Shown piece after piece: positions 39,717 through 48,863 of a DNA stretch of 64,000 nt. Within the stretch, counting starts at the first letter, position 1. Every line of letters begins with the position of its first letter. The notes under the pieces were generated by a model. The model was not told the DNA's origin. It searched no databases and was given only the letters and a program-made list of their open reading frames with translations. The position numbers were made by a program, and so were the translations under genes. The DNA comes from Rhodobacter sp. NTK016B (GTDB taxonomy: Bacteria; Pseudomonadota; Alphaproteobacteria; Rhodobacterales; Rhodobacteraceae), in the NCBI RefSeq assembly GCF_017303295.1, contig NZ_JAFKOK010000004.1, forward strand, positions 62,001-126,000, written 5' to 3'.

Positions 39717-41690
39717 TCACTGTTGGCCCGGATCGGCCACCAGAACCGGCGTCAGACGCCCCCCCAGCCATTCGAGCCCCGCGCGCCCCAGATGATCGCC
39801 GTCCCGCCACAACAAGCGCTCGCAGGTCAGGAAATCCTCGGGCATCGTCAGGTCCAGCGCGGCGGGCTGGTCCACGACGCGCAGGTTCGGGACGTCGGCG
39901 GTCATGGTCTCGATCACCGTGGTGAGACGCTCGAAAATCGCGTGCTGGCCCGGACGCAGGGCGAAGGCATAATCGCAGCCGCGCTCCATGATCCAGCTGT
40001 CCGGAATATGCAGCTCGATCCTCGGGGATAGCCAGACCACGGGCACATGTTCCGCGAGTTGCGCGGCATAGGCTTCGTTGGCGGCAATGACATCGGTCAG
40101 GAGAGTGATGTCATCCTCGGGGATCGCGGCATCGGGGGCGTAATAACGAAACAGGCTCTCGGTCCGGCGGCCGCCCGGCCCCTCGATCAGCCGCTGACCC
40201 GCGACTTCGAACACCACTTCGGAAAAGAGATCCGGCGTTTCTTCAACCAAGGTGGCGAAGCGGTCAAACCCGCATTCGTCACGCGGGGTATCGGGGCGGC
40301 AATTGCCCTGCGTCATGCCGTAAAGGAACGGCGCGGCCTCGGCCATGATAAGGGCATCGGCGAGATTGATGGCGTGGCTGTCGCCGACGATGGCAAGCCC
40401 CGGCCCGTATTCGGCGCGGCATCGCGCAAGCCGGGCAGGGGTGTCAGGTCCGACCACCCGTTCGTTGAAGCGGCAATCGCCGTCGTCGAGGTGACGAATC
40501 AGCTCGCGCGCGGGCGCGAAGAGGGCGTAGGTCCGGCGCTCGGTTTCGCTGGCATGGCGCAGCCAGAGTGCTGCGCGCCCCTCGGTGGTCCAGCCCCATA
40601 GGCCGAACAGCACGAACACCGCGATGCCGGCGAGCGAAGCCGCGAAGACCTGCCAACGGCGCGGCAGCAAGGCCTTGCGGGCACCGCCCGTGCGGAAGGG
40701 TTGCTCGACAAAGCGCCAGCTGAGCCAGGCGAGGACCAGCGACAGCCCCGAGAGCCCGAGCATCATCAGCGTGCCCGGCTCATGGTCGCCGGCGGCGCGC
40801 GCGAAGACGAAGACCGGATTGTGCCACAGATAGGCCGAATAGCTCACCAGCCCGATCGCGACGATCGGCCGCCACGACAAGAGCCGCGCGGCGAGGCTGC
40901 CTTCGGACAGGATCAGCGCGACCGAGCCGCCCACCGGCAGCAGCGCCCAGAGCGAGGGGAACGGCACCGAACGGTCCAGCGTGACCACCGCCACCACGAT
41001 GGCCGCGAGCCCGGCCAGACCCAGCCCTTCGCGCAACGCGCGTCCGGGTCGGGCGGGGATCAGCGCACACAGCGCGCCCGCACCCAGTTCCCACGCGCGC
41101 GACGGCAGGAAATAGAAGCTTTCAGCCGGGTAATGCCGCCATGCCCATTCCGAAAAGACCAGCGATGCCAGCGTGATCGCCGCCACACCCCAGGCCAGCG
41201 ACCGCGCCCGGCCCAGCCGCCACAGCCCCCACAGGATCAGCGGGAACAGGATATAGAACTGCTCTTCCACCGCCAGCGACCATGTGTGCAACAGCGGCAC
41301 CGCATCGGCCGACGGCGCGAAATAATCCACCTCGCTGATGAACAGCATGTTGGACAGGAACAGTGCCACGGAAAAGACCGAAGCCGAGAAATCCTTGAAG
41401 GCGGGCGGCATCATCAGCAGATGCGCCACCACCGCGCTGACCGCCATCATCACGAACAGCGCGGGCAGGATCCGCCGCGCGCGCCGCTCGTAGAAGCGGG
41501 CGATGGAATAGCGCCCCGCCGCCAGATCGCCCGCCAGAATGCCGGTGATCAGATAGCCCGAGATGACGAAGAACACATCCACGCCCACGAATCCGCCCGA
41601 AAAGCCGGGAAAGCCCGCGTGAAAGGCGATGACCGGCAGAACGGCGACGGCGCGGAGGCCGTCGATATCGGCGCGGTATTTCTGGCTCAT
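39717..41690 (-). CDS. OafA/YrhL-type acyltransferase with C-terminal SGNH domain
   Basis: A 657-residue membrane protein. Residues 1-360 are the Acyl_transf_3 domain, about ten TM helices, starting YRADIDGLRAVAVLPVIAFH with the catalytic His and having FYERRARRILPALFV. After about 400 comes a periplasmic SGNH esterase-like domain with LAIVGDSHAINLADAL (the Ser) and DGDHLGRAG (the Asp-x-x-His). Such fusions O-acetylate LPS, O-antigen or exopolysaccharide. Its start overlaps the stop of a sulfotransferase gene by ATGA; the three genes and waaA beyond appear to be a surface-modification unit. Confidence 0.92.
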   Translation of the reverse strand: MSQKYRADIDGLRAVAVLPVIAFHAGFPGFSGGFVGVDVFFVISGYLITGILAGDLAAGRYSIARFYERRARRILPALFVMMAVSAVVAHLLMMPPAFKDFSASVFSVALFLSNMLFISEVDYFAPSADAVPLLHTWSLAVEEQFYILFPLILWGLWRLGRARSLAWGVAAITLASLVFSEWAWRHYPAESFYFLPSRAWELGAGALCALIPARPGRALREGLGLAGLAAIVVAVVTLDRSVPFPSLWALLPVGGSVALILSEGSLAARLLSWRPIVAIGLVSYSAYLWHNPVFVFARAAGDHEPGTLMMLGLSGLSLVLAWLSWRFVEQPFRTGGARKALLPRRWQVFAASLAGIAVFVLFGLWGWTTEGRAALWLRHASETERRTYALFAPARELIRHLDDGDCRFNERVVGPDTPARLARCRAEYGPGLAIVGDSHAINLADALIMAEAAPFLYGMTQGNCRPDTPRDECGFDRFATLVEETPDLFSEVVFEVAGQRLIEGPGGRRTESLFRYYAPDAAIPEDDITLLTDVIAANEAYAAQLAEHVPVVWLSPRIELHIPDSWIMERGCDYAFALRPGQHAIFERLTTVIETMTADVPNLRVVDQPAALDLTMPEDFLTCERLLWRDGDHLGRAGLEWLGGRLTPVLVADPGQQ

Positions 41691-42469
41691 GGGCGATCCT
41701 TGGGGTCATAGTCCAGGGCTGCGAAATCGTCGGCATAGAGCCGCGCCACAAGCGCCGCGCGCTCGGGCGTGTAGAAGGTGCCAAGCTGCCGGTCGGCGCC
41801 GGTCTGCTTACCCTTGTCGCCCTTGTGCTCGCCGCCCAACGCATCCTCGGGCAGGGTCAGGCCGCGCGATTGCAGAAAGGCCACGGCATCCGCGCGCAGG
41901 GTTTCGAACCGCAGCACCGCGTCGTAGCGCGCCAGAGGCAGGGCGATCAGCCGCACCTGTTTGTCCCAATGCGCATCGCGCGTCAGGCCGCCTGCATCGA
42001 GCCAGTCAAGAAAGGCGCCGAACCCGTCGGGCGTCAGCGCGAAATCTCCGTGCTTGCGGCGGTATTCCTCGAACCGGAACTTGTCGAGAAAGGCCGACAG
42101 AACGCGGGAATACGGGTTCCTAACGGTTACGAAGACCGCGAAATCGTCGAGCCGGGCCAGATCATCTGCAGGCAGTTCGAACAGGTTGGCCGCCGCGTCC
42201 TTGGCCTGATCCGAGAGTGTGGATCGCCCGGTTTCCAGCTCGTGCAGCAGCAGGATCAGCGCGGAATTGGCATTCTTTTTCACGCGGTTGAACGCCAGCC
42301 CCAACCCCGGATAAAAAGCCAGCCGCCGCAAGGCCTTGCGCTGCGCCACGCGCTTGCCATAGCGCCGGTCGATTGCGGCCAGCGCGCGGGGCGCGCGGAT
42401 CAGGTTGCGCAGGTTGCGCGCCAGAAGCGGCAGGCCCGACATCCCGCGTTCATCTTGGTGCTGCGTCAT
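41687..42469 (-). CDS. Sulfotransferase-like (family 2) protein, paralogue 2
   Basis: A 260-residue paralogue of the protein at 38850-39659. Shared blocks include YPGLGLAFNRVKKNANSALIL, VTVRNPYSRVLSAFLDKFR, DGFGAFLDWLDAGGLT and YTPERAALVARLYADDF. The first is the probable PAPS loop with Asn in place of Gly, the second the 3'-phosphate motif. Head-to-tail copies on both sides of an acyltransferase suggest duplication. A start at an inner ATG (MSGLPLLARN) is possible. waaA starts upstream of it on the same strand and ends 37 bases before this gene. Confidence 0.78.
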   Translation of the reverse strand: MTQHQDERGMSGLPLLARNLRNLIRAPRALAAIDRRYGKRVAQRKALRRLAFYPGLGLAFNRVKKNANSALILLLHELETGRSTLSDQAKDAAANLFELPADDLARLDDFAVFVTVRNPYSRVLSAFLDKFRFEEYRRKHGDFALTPDGFGAFLDWLDAGGLTRDAHWDKQVRLIALPLARYDAVLRFETLRADAVAFLQSRGLTLPEDALGGEHKGDKGKQTGADRQLGTFYTPERAALVARLYADDFAALDYDPKDRP

Positions 42470-42506
42470 TGTGCTTGCCCTTCAGTTCTTGCCCTGCGCA
42501 CCGGTG

Positions 42507-43811
42507 TCATCGCTGGCCGATCTGCGCGATCAGCGCCTCGATCGCGGCCAGCGACACGGCGAGCGGGTGCATATTCTCGGCCTGAACCCGCGCCGCGCCG
42601 TCGAGATAAGGCTTGCGGAACGCGGGGTCCTGCGCGGCGACCACCGCCCGCGCCATCGCCGCGGCATCGGCGACTTCCAGCGCGCCGCCGGCGGCCTTGA
42701 GCCGTCCATAGGCTTCGGTGAAATTCCCCACATCGGGGCCATGCACCACCATCGCGCCCAGAGCGACGGCTTCGAACGGGTTCTTGCCGGTCAAGGGCGT
42801 GCCCGCAACGCGCAGGGAATTGCCGGTATAGGCGACCGGCGCCAGCCGGTACCACAGCCCCATCTCGCCGATCGTGTCGGCGATATAGACCTTGGTGGCC
42901 GCTGTGATCGGCTCTCCGCGCGAGCGCCGCGCGATGGCCTCGGGCGCGAACAGCGCGCGGGCGGCGGTCTCGGTCCTGTCGGCCTCGGTCCGCTGGCGTG
43001 GGGCGATGAGGAACAGCATGTCCGGGCAATCGCGCAGGGCCAGCGCCTGCGCCTGCATCAATTGCGGCTCTTCGATCACCTTGGTCGAAGCCGCAAGCCA
43101 GACAGGCCGCCCGCCGATCTGCGCTTCGAGCGCCGCCCGCTCGTCGGGGCGGTCGGGCAGCGGGTCCGATGCGGCCTTGAGCACACCCATCACCGACATC
43201 TTGTCCGCCGGGGCGCCCAGATCCTTATACCGCTCCATCGAGGCCTCATCCTGAACGAGGATGCGGTCGAAGAGGTTCATCAGATAGCCGTTGGTCGCGG
43301 CCATCCGGCTGCGTCGGCGATAGCGCCGCTCGGTCACATGCGTATTGATCAGCATCATCGGCACACCGGCCCGATGCGCGCGGGTCAGCATCACCGGCCA
43401 CATATCGGCCTCGGCCACGATCAGTGCATCGGGCCGCCAATGCGCCAGCACCCGCCGGACCGCTCCGGGATAATCGGCGGGCGCATAGGCGTGGATCACC
43501 CGGTCAGGCAGGCCGCGCGCCTCAAGCGCATTCGCCGAAGCCAGCGTATGCGTGGTGAGCAGCACGTTGAGCGCCGGATGCTGCGCCGTCAGCCGGTCGA
43601 GCAGCGTGATCAACGCCTGTGATTCCCCGACCGAGACGGCATGGAACCACAAAAGCGCGCCGTCGGGGCGGGCAGGCAGGCCGTATCCCAGCTTCTCGCG
43701 CCCGCGCACGGCATCCTCGCGCCCCTTGCGCTGACGCAGCCGCAGAGCCAGCCGCCACAACGGGGCCGAAACCGTGGCGAAGGCAAGATACAGGCGCAAC
43801 AGAAGCGGCAT
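42507..43811 (-). CDS. waaA: 3-deoxy-D-manno-octulosonic acid (Kdo) transferase
   Basis: Adds Kdo to lipid A on the inner face of the inner membrane. The start MPLLLRLYLAFATVSAP gives 434 residues; longer readings run into the intergenic repeat. Residues 1-25 are the membrane anchor. GALLWFHAVSVGESQAL has the catalytic Glu, ADMWPVML and LINTHVTERRYRR are family blocks, and GNSLRVAGTPLTGKNPFEA lies in the donor site. It leads the operon with the sulfotransferase and acyltransferase genes. Confidence 0.93.
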   Translation of the reverse strand: MPLLLRLYLAFATVSAPLWRLALRLRQRKGREDAVRGREKLGYGLPARPDGALLWFHAVSVGESQALITLLDRLTAQHPALNVLLTTHTLASANALEARGLPDRVIHAYAPADYPGAVRRVLAHWRPDALIVAEADMWPVMLTRAHRAGVPMMLINTHVTERRYRRRSRMAATNGYLMNLFDRILVQDEASMERYKDLGAPADKMSVMGVLKAASDPLPDRPDERAALEAQIGGRPVWLAASTKVIEEPQLMQAQALALRDCPDMLFLIAPRQRTEADRTETAARALFAPEAIARRSRGEPITAATKVYIADTIGEMGLWYRLAPVAYTGNSLRVAGTPLTGKNPFEAVALGAMVVHGPDVGNFTEAYGRLKAAGGALEVADAAAMARAVVAAQDPAFRKPYLDGAARVQAENMHPLAVSLAAIEALIAQIGQR

Positions 43812-43922
43812 GGCGGGGACCCTTTCCCGGCGGGGATAGCCGGGGGGCGTCAGCGGTGCAAGGGCGAGGGGTTTCGCCCTTATCGCCCGCGCTTGCGCGC
43901 GGTCTCTTCGGGCGACCAGCGC

Positions 43923-43977
43923 GGGGGGCATTCTGCCCCCCGTACCCCCTGAGGATATTCTCAGAACAAAGATGAAG
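43923..43977 (+). repeat. Intergenic repeat, copy C
   Basis: Hairpin GGGGGGC-ATTCT-GCCCCCC (43923-43941), then CCCCCTGAGGATATTCTCAG (43945-43964) and AACAAAGATGAAG. The core contains an extra palindrome, CTGAG-GATATT-CTCAG. It lies on the plus strand between the waaA start and the end of the caiD-like gene, against the direction of both. Confidence 0.7.
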
Positions 43978-44021
43978 GGTGCTTTCACGCTTGGATAACG
44001 GGGCGCCCGCGCCGGGCTGTG

Positions 44022-44816
44022 TCAGCGTCCCTTCCAGACCGGGTCGCGTTTCTCGGTAAAGGCGATTTGCCCCTCTTTCATGTCCTCGGAATCGTAGAGC
44101 CGGTCCACGCTGGCGAATTGCCGCTTGGTGACCCGGTTCAGCGCGTCCTGAAACCGCATGTCCTCGGCCTCGCGCACGATTTCCTTGATCGCGGCGAAGA
44201 CCAGCGGCGGCCCGGCTTCGAGATGCCGCGCTAGTTCCCATGCCTTGGTCATAAGCTCGGCCTGCGGGACGATCTCTTTGATCAGGCCCCAGCGCTGCGC
44301 CTCCTCGGCATCGAACCAGCGGCCGGTCAGCAAAAGGTCCATCGCGGCGTGATAGGGGATCCGCTTGGGCAGCCGGATCGTCGCCGCATCGGCCACCGTG
44401 CCTGAGCGGATCTCGGGCAGGGCGAAGGTCGCGTGGTCGGCGGCAAGGATCAGGTCGCAGCTGAGCGCCAGCTCGAAGCCGCCGCCGAAGCAGATGCCGT
44501 TGACTGCCGCGATCACCGGCTTGTTGAGATGGGGCAGTTCCTGCAACCCGCCGAAACCGCCGACGCCATAATCGCCGTCGACCTCGTCGCCGCCTGCTGC
44601 CGCTTTCAGATCCCAGCCAGGGCAGAAGAACTTCTCGCCCGCCCCCGTGACGATCGCCACGCGCAGGGTTTCGTCGTCGCGGAACTCCTTGAACACCTCG
44701 CCCATGATCCGGCTGGTCGCGAGGTCGATCGCATTGGCCTTCGGGCGGTCCAGCGTGACCTCGAGGATACCGCCCTCGCGCCGGGTTCTGATCGGGCCTT
44801 CGGTCCGGTCGTTCAT
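44022..44816 (-). CDS. caiD: Carnitinyl-CoA dehydratase-like enoyl-CoA hydratase
   Basis: Probably hydrates crotonobetainyl-CoA to L-carnitinyl-CoA. 264 residues from the ATG with GGAGAGAGAC upstream, overlapping the ligase stop. It follows E. coli CaiD, as I recall it, over much of its length: ILEVTLDRPKANAIDLAT, RVAIVTGAGEKFF, GWDLKAA, KPVIAAVNGICFGGGFELAL, RWGLIKEIVPQAELM and the end AFTEKRDPVWKGR. This makes it more specific than a general crotonase call. Last gene of the cluster running down from 51574. Confidence 0.85.
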   Translation of the reverse strand: MNDRTEGPIRTRREGGILEVTLDRPKANAIDLATSRIMGEVFKEFRDDETLRVAIVTGAGEKFFCPGWDLKAAAGGDEVDGDYGVGGFGGLQELPHLNKPVIAAVNGICFGGGFELALSCDLILAADHATFALPEIRSGTVADAATIRLPKRIPYHAAMDLLLTGRWFDAEEAQRWGLIKEIVPQAELMTKAWELARHLEAGPPLVFAAIKEIVREAEDMRFQDALNRVTKRQFASVDRLYDSEDMKEGQIAFTEKRDPVWKGR

Positions 44817-46846
44817 GTCTCTCTCCATATCACTGCATCCACGGCAACCGCGCGATCCTGCGTCAGGATCAGCGGGTTTACCTCGATTTCGCGCAAGGCG
44901 GGGTCGGCCGCCATCATCGCCTGCATCGCCAGCGCGGCCTCGATCGCCGCGCCCATAGCCGGGCGGGGCCGCCCGCGCCAGCCATCCAGCATCGGCCAGA
45001 GCCTGAGCTGCCGCAGCGCCGCCGCGATCTCGGGCCCTGTCACCGGCGCCACCAGCGTGACCGTATCGGCCAGAAGCTCGGCCGTCACGCCCCCCAGACC
45101 CAGCGTCAGCGTCGCGCCATAGACCGGGTCGCGGCGAAGGCCGATCAGCATCTCGGCGACGCCGCCGGTCACCATTTCTTCCAGCAGGTAGCCCTGCACG
45201 CCGTCCATCGGGCTTTCGCGGGTGGGATCGGTGACCCCCAGCCGCACCGCACCGGCCTCGGTCTTGTGCGCAAGGCCGAGGCCTTTGAGCGCGAAAGGCC
45301 CGGTCAACCCGCTAGCGTCGAGCGCCATGGGCGTCGAACCCGTTACGCCGCGCGGCACGGCGATCCCGGCTGTGGCGAGCAGGGCCTTCGCGGCGGCCTC
45401 GTCCAGCATCGCGGCGTCTTCACCGGCGGTGACAGGCCAGGGCCGCCAGCCGCTGCTGCGCGGTTTGGCCCGCACTGCGACCAGTGCTTCCAGCGCGGTC
45501 TCGAGCCCCATGAGTGGCACCACGCCCCGAGCGATCATCGCCTCGGCCCGGCCTTCGTCGAAATTCTCGGGCATCGAGGCCACGGGAAAGGCGGGTTTTC
45601 CGGTCATGGTCTGCGCGGTTTCGATGGCTTGCAGCGCGGCCTCGAAGCTCGACGGATCGCAGCGATCGGGGCGCGGCGGGTCGATCAGATAGATCCCTGC
45701 GTCATAGCCTTCGAGCATCCCGGCGAAGACCTCGGTCGTCTTTTCCAGATCGCCCCAGATGAAGGTGTGGTAATCGAGCGGGTTCGCCATCGTGACAAGC
45801 GGACCCAGCACCGCGCCCAGCCGTTCTTTCTGCGCCGTGCTCGGCGGCTCGAAAACGATCCCCGCCGCGTCGCCCAGATCCGCCACCAGACCCGCTTCGC
45901 CACCCGAACACGACAGCGAACACAGGCGGTCGCCGATTTCAGGCCCATGAACATGCACGATCTTCAGCGCCTCGATCAGCCCGCCCAGCGTCGCAACTTC
46001 GGCCACGCCCAGTTGCCGCAGGAAGGCTTGCGACGCCGCGCCACCCCCTGCCAGAGCCGCCGTGTGGCTGGCAGCAGCGGCACGCGAGGCATCGGTCTTG
46101 CCCGATTTCAGCGCGACGATCCCCTTGCCCGCCGCGCGTGCAGACTCCGCCAGCGCAGCGAAGGCGCCCGCATCGTCGAAGCCCTCGACGTAAAGCCCCA
46201 GCGCCGTCACCCGCTCATCGCCCAGCAGCGCGTCGCCCAGCTCGGCCAGACCCACCTGTGCCGCATTGCCCAGACAGGCGACATAGGCCACCGGCATGCC
46301 GCGCGCCTGCATCGTCAGGTTGATGACGATGTTCGACGACTGGCTGATCAGCGCGACGCCGCGTTCCACCCGCTTGCCGCCGTGCTGGTCGGGCCACAAA
46401 AGCGCCCCGTCGAGATAGTTGATCACGCCGTAGCAATTGGGGCCGAGGACCGGCATATCTCCGGCCGCTTCGACCAGCTGCGCCTGAAGCGCCTGCTCGC
46501 CGCTCTCTTCCCAACCCGATGCGAAACAGATCGCGCCGCCCGCGCCCATGGCCGACAGTTCGGCCACGACTTCGAGTGTCGCATAGCGATTGACGCCGAT
46601 GAACACAGCATCGGGCGGTTCGGGCAAATCGGCGAGGCTGCGAAAACAGGCCACGTCGCCAATCTCATCGCGCGTCGGATGCACCGGCCAGACGGGCCCG
46701 TCGAAGCCCATCTTCTGGCATTGCTCGATCACATTGGCCGCCCAGCCCGCGCCCAGAACGGCGATCGAGCGGGGGCGCATCAGGCGCGAAAGCCGGTTGT
46801 CATGAAGACGCGCGTCATGGCGTGGCGGCCGGGACCGATTGCCCAT
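44813..46846 (-). CDS. ADP-forming acyl-CoA ligase family protein
   Basis: A 677-residue protein of the NDP-forming acetyl-CoA synthetase type. About 25-130 is the CoA-binding domain (LMRPRSIAVLGAGWAANVIEQC), then succinyl-CoA-ligase-like domains with the phospho-His loop AAASHTAALAGGGAAS, and from about 450 the ATP-grasp part (LDEAAAKALLATAGIAVPRG; EEMVTGGVAEMLIGLRRDPVYGATLTLGLGG). In this cluster it may activate gamma-butyrobetaine or carnitine to the CoA thioester; this is inference. Its start ATG and ribosome site (GGAG-AACAAAG-ATG) lie inside an intergenic repeat. Confidence 0.85.
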   Translation of the reverse strand: MGNRSRPPRHDARLHDNRLSRLMRPRSIAVLGAGWAANVIEQCQKMGFDGPVWPVHPTRDEIGDVACFRSLADLPEPPDAVFIGVNRYATLEVVAELSAMGAGGAICFASGWEESGEQALQAQLVEAAGDMPVLGPNCYGVINYLDGALLWPDQHGGKRVERGVALISQSSNIVINLTMQARGMPVAYVACLGNAAQVGLAELGDALLGDERVTALGLYVEGFDDAGAFAALAESARAAGKGIVALKSGKTDASRAAAASHTAALAGGGAASQAFLRQLGVAEVATLGGLIEALKIVHVHGPEIGDRLCSLSCSGGEAGLVADLGDAAGIVFEPPSTAQKERLGAVLGPLVTMANPLDYHTFIWGDLEKTTEVFAGMLEGYDAGIYLIDPPRPDRCDPSSFEAALQAIETAQTMTGKPAFPVASMPENFDEGRAEAMIARGVVPLMGLETALEALVAVRAKPRSSGWRPWPVTAGEDAAMLDEAAAKALLATAGIAVPRGVTGSTPMALDASGLTGPFALKGLGLAHKTEAGAVRLGVTDPTRESPMDGVQGYLLEEMVTGGVAEMLIGLRRDPVYGATLTLGLGGVTAELLADTVTLVAPVTGPEIAAALRQLRLWPMLDGWRGRPRPAMGAAIEAALAMQAMMAADPALREIEVNPLILTQDRAVAVDAVIWRET

Positions 46847-46929
46847 CTTTGTTCTCCAAATATCCACGGGTTTCCAAAGGGGGCGTGCCCCCTTTGGCGA
46901 GGGGGACCGGGGGGCGAGAAGCCCCCCGG
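46841..46929 (-). repeat. Intergenic repeat, copy D
   Basis: On the minus strand: hairpin with 9-bp stem (46907-46915 with 46921-46929), a perfect 11-bp hairpin (46874-46884 with 46887-46897), then GTGGATATTTGGAGAACAAA and GATGGGC. It joins the stop of the acyl-CoA dehydrogenase to the start of the ligase, whose ribosome site and ATG are part of it. The hairpins may weaken transcription between the two genes. Confidence 0.72.
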
Positions 46930-46930
46930 A

Positions 46931-48094
46931 CTAGCCGCCGACCGAGCGCAGCATTTCGCGCGAAATGATGTGGCGCTGAATTTCAGACGTCCCTTCCCAG
47001 ATCCGCTCGACCCGCGCATCGCGCCAGATCCGTTCGAGCGGCAGCTCGTCCATCAGGCCCATCCCGCCATGGATCTGGATTGCCTCGTCCGCGATCATCG
47101 CCAGCGCCTCGGTCGCTTTCAGCTTGGCCATCGCCATGTCGCCGTCGGTGACGCTGCCCTCGTCGAATTTCCACGCGGCCTCGTAGGTCAGAAGTTCGGC
47201 GGCCTTCAGCTCCAGCGCCATGTCGGCCAGCTTGAAGGAAACGCCCTGAAATTTGCCGATCTGCTGGCCGAATTGCTTCCTTTCGGCGGCATAGGACAGC
47301 GCGTGGTCCAGCGCGCGCTGCGCCCGGCCGATCGAGGTCGCGGCGACCTGCAGCCGGGTCGCGCCCAACCAGTCATTGGCCACATCGAAGCCCTTGTGGA
47401 CCTCGCCCAGCACATTCTCGGCCGGGACGCGGCAATCGTCGAATTCCAGCACCGAATTCGTGTAGCCGCGATGCGAGACATTGCGGTAGCCGTCACGCAC
47501 GGTGAACCCTTTGGTGCCCTCGTCGACGAAGAAGGCGGTGATCTTCTTCTTCTTGCCGCGCGGCGTGTCCTCTTCACCGGTAGCGAGGAAGGCGATGGTA
47601 AAGCCCGCGACATCGGCATGGCTGATGAAATGCTTGGTGCCGTTCAGGATCCAGTCGTTGCCGTCCTGTTTCGCGCTGGCCTGCATCCCGCGCAGATCCG
47701 ATCCCGCGCCCGGCTCGGTCATCGCCAGACAATCCCAGGTCTCGCCGCGGATGCAGGGCATGAGGTATTTCTCGCGCTGCTCGGGCGTGCCGGCGAGCAG
47801 GATGTTCGAGGGCCGCGCCACGCAGGTCCAGTGCAGCGCGTAATTCGCCCGGCCCAGTTCGCGCTCGTAGAGCAACCATGACAGCGTATCGAGCCCCGCG
47901 CCGCCGACATCTTCGGGCATGTTCGCGGCGTAAAGCCCTGCCTCCATGGCCTTTTTCTGCAGCTCGCGGATCAGCTCCATTGGCAGGTGGCCGGTCCGCT
48001 CGACCAGCGCTTCGTGCGGGTAAAGCTCGGTCTCGACAAAGGCCCGCGTCGTGTCGACAATCATCCGCTGTTCGTCGGTCAAACCAAAATGCAT
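46931..48094 (-). CDS. Acyl-CoA dehydrogenase, possibly gamma-butyrobetainyl-CoA dehydrogenase
   Basis: FAD enzyme, 387 residues, of normal length and order: N-terminal helical domain, FAD loop CLAMTEPGAGSDLRGM, WILNGTKHFISHA, and C-terminal AIQIHGGMGLMDELPLERIWRDARVERIWEGTSEIQ. Substrate cannot be read from the sequence; the carnitine-related neighbours suggest gamma-butyrobetainyl-CoA to crotonobetainyl-CoA. GGAG lies 9 bases before the ATG. It is 13 bases from the SDR gene. Confidence 0.9.
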   Translation of the reverse strand: MHFGLTDEQRMIVDTTRAFVETELYPHEALVERTGHLPMELIRELQKKAMEAGLYAANMPEDVGGAGLDTLSWLLYERELGRANYALHWTCVARPSNILLAGTPEQREKYLMPCIRGETWDCLAMTEPGAGSDLRGMQASAKQDGNDWILNGTKHFISHADVAGFTIAFLATGEEDTPRGKKKKITAFFVDEGTKGFTVRDGYRNVSHRGYTNSVLEFDDCRVPAENVLGEVHKGFDVANDWLGATRLQVAATSIGRAQRALDHALSYAAERKQFGQQIGKFQGVSFKLADMALELKAAELLTYEAAWKFDEGSVTDGDMAMAKLKATEALAMIADEAIQIHGGMGLMDELPLERIWRDARVERIWEGTSEIQRHIISREMLRSVGG

Positions 48095-48107
48095 ATCTGT
48101 CAGCTCC

Positions 48108-48863
48108 TTACGGGTCGACGTTATAGGTGTAGCCGTCCACGGCCATCGCCTGTCCGGTGATCATCTTCGCGCCGTCCGAGGCAAGGAAGACGGCCATCGC
48201 GGCGATGTCCTGTGGATCGGCCATGCGTTTGAGCGCGCTGCCCGAGACGTAAAGCGCGCGGATCTCGCCGGGCGTCTTGCCCTTGGCGCCGGCCTCGGCC
48301 TCGATCACGCGGTCCATGCGCGCGCCGGACACCGAGCCGGGGCAGATCGCGTTCGAGCGGATGCCGCGCGGCCCCAGCTCCATCGCGATGGATTTGGCCA
48401 GCCCGATCACCCCCCATTTCGCCGCCGAATAGGGCGCGCGGAACGGCATGCCCTCAAGGCCCGCGGTGGAGGAGGTGAAGCTCATCACGCCCTTGCCCTG
48501 CGGCAGCATCAGCCGCGCGCCCATGCGGCCTGCCAGCATCGCGCCGGTCAGGTTGACGGCGACGCAGCGATTCCATTCGGACAACTCCATCGTCTCGATC
48601 CCGGCGGTCGGTCCCTTGATCCCCGCATTGGCGCAGAGCACGTCGAGCCCGCCCCAATCCTCGGCAATCCGGGCTTCCAGTGCGGCCATTTGCCCCTCAT
48701 CGGCGCTGTCGCACTGCGTGCTGTGCCAGTCCGACGGCGCCTGCGCGAGCGCGCCGGGATCGACATCGGTGATCCAGACCCGGTCACCCAGATCGGCGAA
48801 AGCCTGCGCCATCGCCAGCCCGATGCCCGAGGCTCCGGCGGTGATGAGAACGCGGCGGCTCAC
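48108..48863 (-). CDS. Short-chain dehydrogenase/reductase in the carnitine cluster
   Basis: A 251-residue NAD(P)-dependent enzyme starting at a GTG that overlaps the stop of the carnitine dehydrogenase fusion. Nucleotide loop TAGASGIGLAMA (the usual TGxxxGxG), an Asp after the second strand (WITDVDPG) that favours NAD, CANAGIKGP for NAG, catalytic Ser in MSFTSSTAG and YSAAK for YxxxK, then CPGSVSGARMD. In this operon it could oxidise D-carnitine or 3-hydroxybutyrate from the acetoacetate branch; neither can be decided here. Confidence 0.85.
   Translation of the reverse strand: MSRRVLITAGASGIGLAMAQAFADLGDRVWITDVDPGALAQAPSDWHSTQCDSADEGQMAALEARIAEDWGGLDVLCANAGIKGPTAGIETMELSEWNRCVAVNLTGAMLAGRMGARLMLPQGKGVMSFTSSTAGLEGMPFRAPYSAAKWGVIGLAKSIAMELGPRGIRSNAICPGSVSGARMDRVIEAEAGAKGKTPGEIRALYVSGSALKRMADPQDIAAMAVFLASDGAKMITGQAMAVDGYTYNVDP

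Noticed and set aside
45266-47881. 871-codon plus-strand frame opposite the ligase and acyl-CoA dehydrogenase
   Set aside because: Antisense shadow of two well-recognised genes; no domain visible.
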